Of a stretch of DNA of 64,000 bases, positions 60,873 through 64,000 are shown one piece after another (the stretch's first letter is position 1; the number at the start of each line of letters is the position of its first letter). Origin of the DNA: Stutzerimonas xanthomarina DSM 18231 (GTDB lineage: Bacteria > Pseudomonadota > Gammaproteobacteria > Pseudomonadales > Pseudomonadaceae); NCBI RefSeq assembly GCF_900129835.1, contig NZ_FQXA01000004.1, positions 124,001 to 188,000 on the forward strand, read 5' to 3'. The notes beneath the pieces were generated by a model. The model did not search any database and was not told the origin of the DNA. It saw only the letters and a list, made by a program, of their open reading frames with translations. A program made the translations under genes and the position numbers.

Positions 60873-63323
60873 ATGCCCGAAACTGTCGCTGCCGGCCTGC
60901 GCCTGGCGCCTGATGCGCTGACCCGTCCCTTCGAACCCAGCCAGTTCGCCTTCAAGACCACCGATGAACTGGAACCCTTTCTCGGCGTGCTCGGGCAAGA
61001 GCGGGCCGTCGAGGCGCTGCAGTTCGGCGTGGCGATGCCGCGCCCTGGCTACAACGTGTATGTGATGGGCGAGCCGGGGACCGGGCGGTTCTCGTTTGTG
61101 CGTCGCTACCTCAAGGCCGAAGGCAAGCGGCTCGATACGCCGTCGGACTGGCTCTATGTAAACAACTTCGACGAGCCGCGCGAGCCGCGTGTCGTGGAGT
61201 TGCAGCAAGGCGGTGCGGGTGAGTTGATTGCCGATATCGGGCAGCTGATCGACAACCTGATGGCTACCTTCCCCGCAGTGTTCGAACACCCGAGTTTCCA
61301 GCAAAAGAAGAGCGCCATTGACCGCGCCTTCAACCAGCGCTACGACAAGGCTCTGGATGTCATCGAAAAGCTGGCGCTTGAAAAAGAAATCGCGCTGTAC
61401 CGCGACAGCACCAACATCGCGTTCACGCCGATGAAGGACGGCAAGTCGATGGACGAGGCGGAATTCGCCCAGTTGCCGGAAGCGGAGCGCGAGCGTTACC
61501 ACGAGGATATTTCCGCGCTGGAAGTCCATCTGAATGAGGGGCTTGCCAGCCTGCCGCAGTGGAAGCGCGAGTCCAGTAATCAGCTGCGACAGCTGAATGA
61601 CGAAACCATCAGCCAGGCGCTGCAGCCGTTGCTGGCGCCGCTGTCGGAGAAATACGCTGAAAACGCAGGCATCGAGGCTTACCTTCAAGCCGTGCAGGTC
61701 AACCTACTGAAAACGGTAGTGGAGCAGCTGGTCGACGAAAACCGTCCCGATGCCCAGACCCGCCAGCTTCTCGAAGAGCAGTACAGTCCGAGCCTGGTTG
61801 TTGGCCATCCGCTCGATGGCGGCGCGCCGGTGGTGTTCGAGCCGCATCCGACCTACGACAACCTGTTTGGCCGCATCGAATACAGCACCGATCAGGGTGC
61901 GCTCTACACCAGCTATCGCCAGTTGCGTCCCGGCGCGCTGCACCGTGCCAACGGCGGCTTCCTGATGCTCGAAGCGGAAAAGATGCTCAGCGAGCCCTTT
62001 GTCTGGGAAGCGCTGAAGCGTGCCTTGCAGTCGCGCAAGCTGAAGATGGAGTCGCCGCTGGCCGAGCTGGGGCGACTGGCTACGGTGACGTTGAATCCCG
62101 AAGTTATCCCGCTCAACGTCAAAGTCGTGATCATCGGCTCACGCCAACTTTATTACACCCTGCAGGACCTGGATCCGGACTTTCAGGAGATGTTCCGAGT
62201 GCTGGTGGATTTCGATGAAGAAATCCCGCTGGCCGAAGACAGCCTTGAGCAGTTCGCCCAGTTGATGAAAACGCGTACCTCCGAAGAGGGCATGGCGCCG
62301 TTGACCGCAGCCGCAGTCGCCCGTCTTGCGACCTACAGTGCCCGACTGGCCGAGCATCAGGGGCGCTTGTCGGCACGGATCGGTGATCTGTTCCAGCTGG
62401 TCAGCGAGGCGGATTTCATTCGTCAACTGGCCAAGGATGAAGTCACCGACGTCGGCCATATCGAGCGAGCCCTGAAGGCCAAGGCCACGCGTACCGGGCG
62501 CGTCTCGGCACGCATTCTGGAAGACATTCTTGCAGGCGTGATCCTGATCGATAGCGAAGGCGCTGCGATCGGCAAGTGCAATGGCCTGACCGTCCTCGAA
62601 GTAGGCGATTCGGCGTTTGGCATGCCCGCGCGGATTTCCGCCACTGTTTATCCGGGTGGTTCGGGGATTGTTGACATCGAACGTGAGGTTAACCTCGGTC
62701 AGCCGATTCACTCCAAAGGCGTGATGATCCTGACCGGTTTTCTTGGCAGCCGCTACGCGCAGGAATTCCCGCTGGAGATTTCTGCCAGCATCGCGCTTGA
62801 GCAGTCCTATGGCTACGTTGACGGTGACAGCGCTTCACTGGGCGAATGCTGCGCGCTGATTTCGGCTATCTCGCGTACCCCGCTCAAGCAGTGTTTCGCG
62901 ATTACCGGCTCGATCAACCAGTTCGGCGAGGTGCAGGCGGTCGGTGGCGTGAACGAGAAAATCGAAGGCTTTTTTCGCCTATGCGAAGCACGCGGCTTGA
63001 CTGGAGAGCAGGGCGCGATCATTCCTTTTGCCAACGTCACGACGCTGATGCTCGACGAGCGCGTGCTCGAAGCCGTGCGTCAGGAGCGCTTCCACATCTA
63101 CGCGGTGCGTCATGTGGATGAAGCGCTTTCGCTGTTGGTGGGTGAGCCTGTAGGCGCGGCAGACAAGGATGGCCAGTTCCCCAAGGGCAGCGTCAATGCG
63201 CGCGTGGTAGAGCGCTTGCGCGATATCGCTGAGATCGAGCTGGAAGACGATCATCGAAGCGATGCGGCGTCTCCCGAGGAGGTGCTAGCCGCCGCCCAGA
63301 CAAAAGGAGACGAGCAAGGATAA
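60873..63323 (+). CDS. LonB-like AAA+ ATP-dependent protease
   Basis: This 816-residue cytoplasmic protease has an N-terminal AAA+ part with Walker A-like MGEPGTGRFS (about residue 65). A long helical insertion follows, then a Walker B/ATPase region (HRANGGFLMLEAEKML) and a C-terminal Lon-type proteolytic domain. The catalytic dyad is Ser653 (GDSASLGE) and Lys696 (GVNEKIEGF), 43 residues apart as in Lon. ATG 60873 (MPETVAAGL) has CAAGGA upstream; the earlier frame is not needed. It is a core gene in the group sometimes annotated as Lon-like ATP-binding proteins. Confidence 0.92.
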   Translation: MPETVAAGLRLAPDALTRPFEPSQFAFKTTDELEPFLGVLGQERAVEALQFGVAMPRPGYNVYVMGEPGTGRFSFVRRYLKAEGKRLDTPSDWLYVNNFDEPREPRVVELQQGGAGELIADIGQLIDNLMATFPAVFEHPSFQQKKSAIDRAFNQRYDKALDVIEKLALEKEIALYRDSTNIAFTPMKDGKSMDEAEFAQLPEAERERYHEDISALEVHLNEGLASLPQWKRESSNQLRQLNDETISQALQPLLAPLSEKYAENAGIEAYLQAVQVNLLKTVVEQLVDENRPDAQTRQLLEEQYSPSLVVGHPLDGGAPVVFEPHPTYDNLFGRIEYSTDQGALYTSYRQLRPGALHRANGGFLMLEAEKMLSEPFVWEALKRALQSRKLKMESPLAELGRLATVTLNPEVIPLNVKVVIIGSRQLYYTLQDLDPDFQEMFRVLVDFDEEIPLAEDSLEQFAQLMKTRTSEEGMAPLTAAAVARLATYSARLAEHQGRLSARIGDLFQLVSEADFIRQLAKDEVTDVGHIERALKAKATRTGRVSARILEDILAGVILIDSEGAAIGKCNGLTVLEVGDSAFGMPARISATVYPGGSGIVDIEREVNLGQPIHSKGVMILTGFLGSRYAQEFPLEISASIALEQSYGYVDGDSASLGECCALISAISRTPLKQCFAITGSINQFGEVQAVGGVNEKIEGFFRLCEARGLTGEQGAIIPFANVTTLMLDERVLEAVRQERFHIYAVRHVDEALSLLVGEPVGAADKDGQFPKGSVNARVVERLRDIAEIELEDDHRSDAASPEEVLAAAQTKGDEQG

Positions 63324-63410
63324 TTGATTATCTGAGCAATATCTGGACGGAACGATACGGCGCGCGACGGGTCTGCAATGGAAGAGAGCTTCCACTCTCC
63401 ATCCACAAGG

Positions 63411-63433
63411 TTATCCACAGTATCTGTGGATAA
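63411..63433. promoter_or_regulatory. Inverted pair of DnaA-box-like sequences
   Basis: TTATCCACA (63411-63419) and its complement TGTGGATAA (63425-63433) face each other across five bases, and together can form a 10-bp hairpin. They lie between the Lon-like gene and the next gene. Confidence 0.5.
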
Positions 63434-63492
63434 CGGATTTGCGGCCCTTTCCTCTGATAGAGGGCGCGCAACCGAGCGCGAGGATCGCCGTC

Positions 63493-63828
63493 ATGTCGCA
63501 AACACTCTGTTTGAACCGCCAGTGCCTGGGGCTGGTAACCCGCATCGAATGCATCATCCGGCCACTGTCCGGCGGCAATGGTTTGTGGACGTTGCTCTGC
63601 GCGGCAGGAATCGATGCCGGACAACCTACTGCGATCAAGGCGCAAGGCCCATTCCATGGGCCTCGCGAGGCCGAATCGGTGCTGAAGGCAATTGCCGAAA
63701 ATCTCTATGGACAGGGCTATGCCGTATCGGAATCGCCATCGATCTGGCAACTGCACATGCTTGCGGAACTACGCAAGGTCAACGCAAACCAGTCGCGCTA
63801 TCTCAGTGGATGGGGCGTAAAGTCCTGA
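63493..63828 (+). CDS. Hypothetical protein
   Basis: This 111-residue protein starts at ATG 63493 (MSQTLCLNRQ), with AGGAT upstream; the longer frame from 63439 lacks support. It has a mixed alpha/beta composition, ends YLSGWGVKS, and shows no signal peptide or membrane segment. It lies 170 bases after the Lon-like gene, between DnaA-box-like sequences. I do not recognise a family; codon use is like the core genes, so it is probably real. Confidence 0.55.
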   Translation: MSQTLCLNRQCLGLVTRIECIIRPLSGGNGLWTLLCAAGIDAGQPTAIKAQGPFHGPREAESVLKAIAENLYGQGYAVSESPSIWQLHMLAELRKVNANQSRYLSGWGVKS

Positions 63829-63902
63829 GCGCACCGGCCGAATGTGTCAGCGCGGCCCGGTACTGGCGCTTGTTTGGCGCTTGAAGAGTGCTTTGCAGAT
63901 TT

Positions 63903-63911
63903 TTATCCACA
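63903..63911 (+). promoter_or_regulatory. DnaA-box-like sequence
   Basis: A third exact TTATCCACA, about 490 bases from the inverted pair, lies upstream of a promoter pointing out of the window. Confidence 0.4.
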
Positions 63912-63936
63912 GTGAACATGCCGCCATAGCGTCGCA

Positions 63937-63964
63937 TTGAACACTCCGCAACGCTGCGTATACT
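63937..63964 (+). promoter_or_regulatory. Sigma-70-type promoter reading out of the window
   Basis: TTGAAC (-35) and TATACT (-10) are 16 bases apart near the right edge. The gene they would serve lies beyond the window. Confidence 0.5.
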
Positions 63965-64000
63965 CGCCTGCCGAACCCGTCCTGCCTAGTGAGAACAGAT

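Noticed and set aside
63328-63756. 142-codon minus-strand frame
   Set aside because: It overlaps the better supported plus-strand hypothetical gene and lacks a ribosome binding site.
63411-63911. Replication origin
   Set aside because: Three DnaA boxes without an AT-rich unwinding region, dnaA or dnaN nearby are not enough to call oriC.

Overview
The window looks like a chromosomal segment of a denitrifying Pseudomonas of the stutzeri group (Stutzerimonas). This rests on the norCBQD nitric oxide reductase cluster, the diheme cytochrome c peroxidase, the GC-rich housekeeping genes (glyA, radA, mscL, a Lon-like protease) and Pseudomonas-type metal resistance proteins. Species identity is inferred from gene content only.

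Positions 1 to about 43,000 form a large metal resistance island with variable base composition. It holds, from left to right: a czcICBA efflux operon on the minus strand (czcA runs off the left edge); an OprD porin; a CzcRS two-component system; a cadR/cation transporter pair; a HAD hydrolase; a Cu/Ag P-type ATPase; a cusCBA-cusF RND operon; small periplasmic Met/His proteins; a CopS-like kinase; an ATP-grasp-like enzyme of unknown role; an orphan FlgB; an SDR/GH15/VKOR-SPW stress block; a four-helix Cys-rich copper storage protein; a copA-copB multicopper oxidase operon with a His-tailed cytochrome c; and copR. An IS5-family element sits exactly on the copR stop codon. It is followed by gene debris, including an N-terminally truncated three-Cys-motif partner protein.

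The island is tied together by a repeated 16-bp operator, ATTACA-N4-TGTAAG/T. I find nine good and four degenerate copies, in front of genes in both orientations, including copR itself. It also contains a family of small exported proteins that share an AEGGSDRT N-terminal motif and/or a TPDG C-terminal module.

From about 43,070 to the end the sequence looks like ordinary core chromosome: a PAS/GGDEF/EAL protein, glyA, a Cache-type sensor kinase and NarL-type regulator, a methyltransferase-like membrane protein, PilZ, radA, a CopD-like membrane protein, mscL, the denitrification block (norD, norQ, norB, a two-heme norC, a previously untracked 36-residue membrane ORF and a cupin), ccp with an ANR-type box, a LonB-like protease and a conserved hypothetical gene flanked by DnaA-box-like sequences.

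Functionally, zinc, cadmium and cobalt are pumped out by Czc, CadR-linked CDF and CzcRS. Copper and silver are handled by the P-type ATPase, CusCBAF, CopAB, the Cys-rich storage protein and the small periplasmic proteins, most of them probably under one CopR-type regulator.
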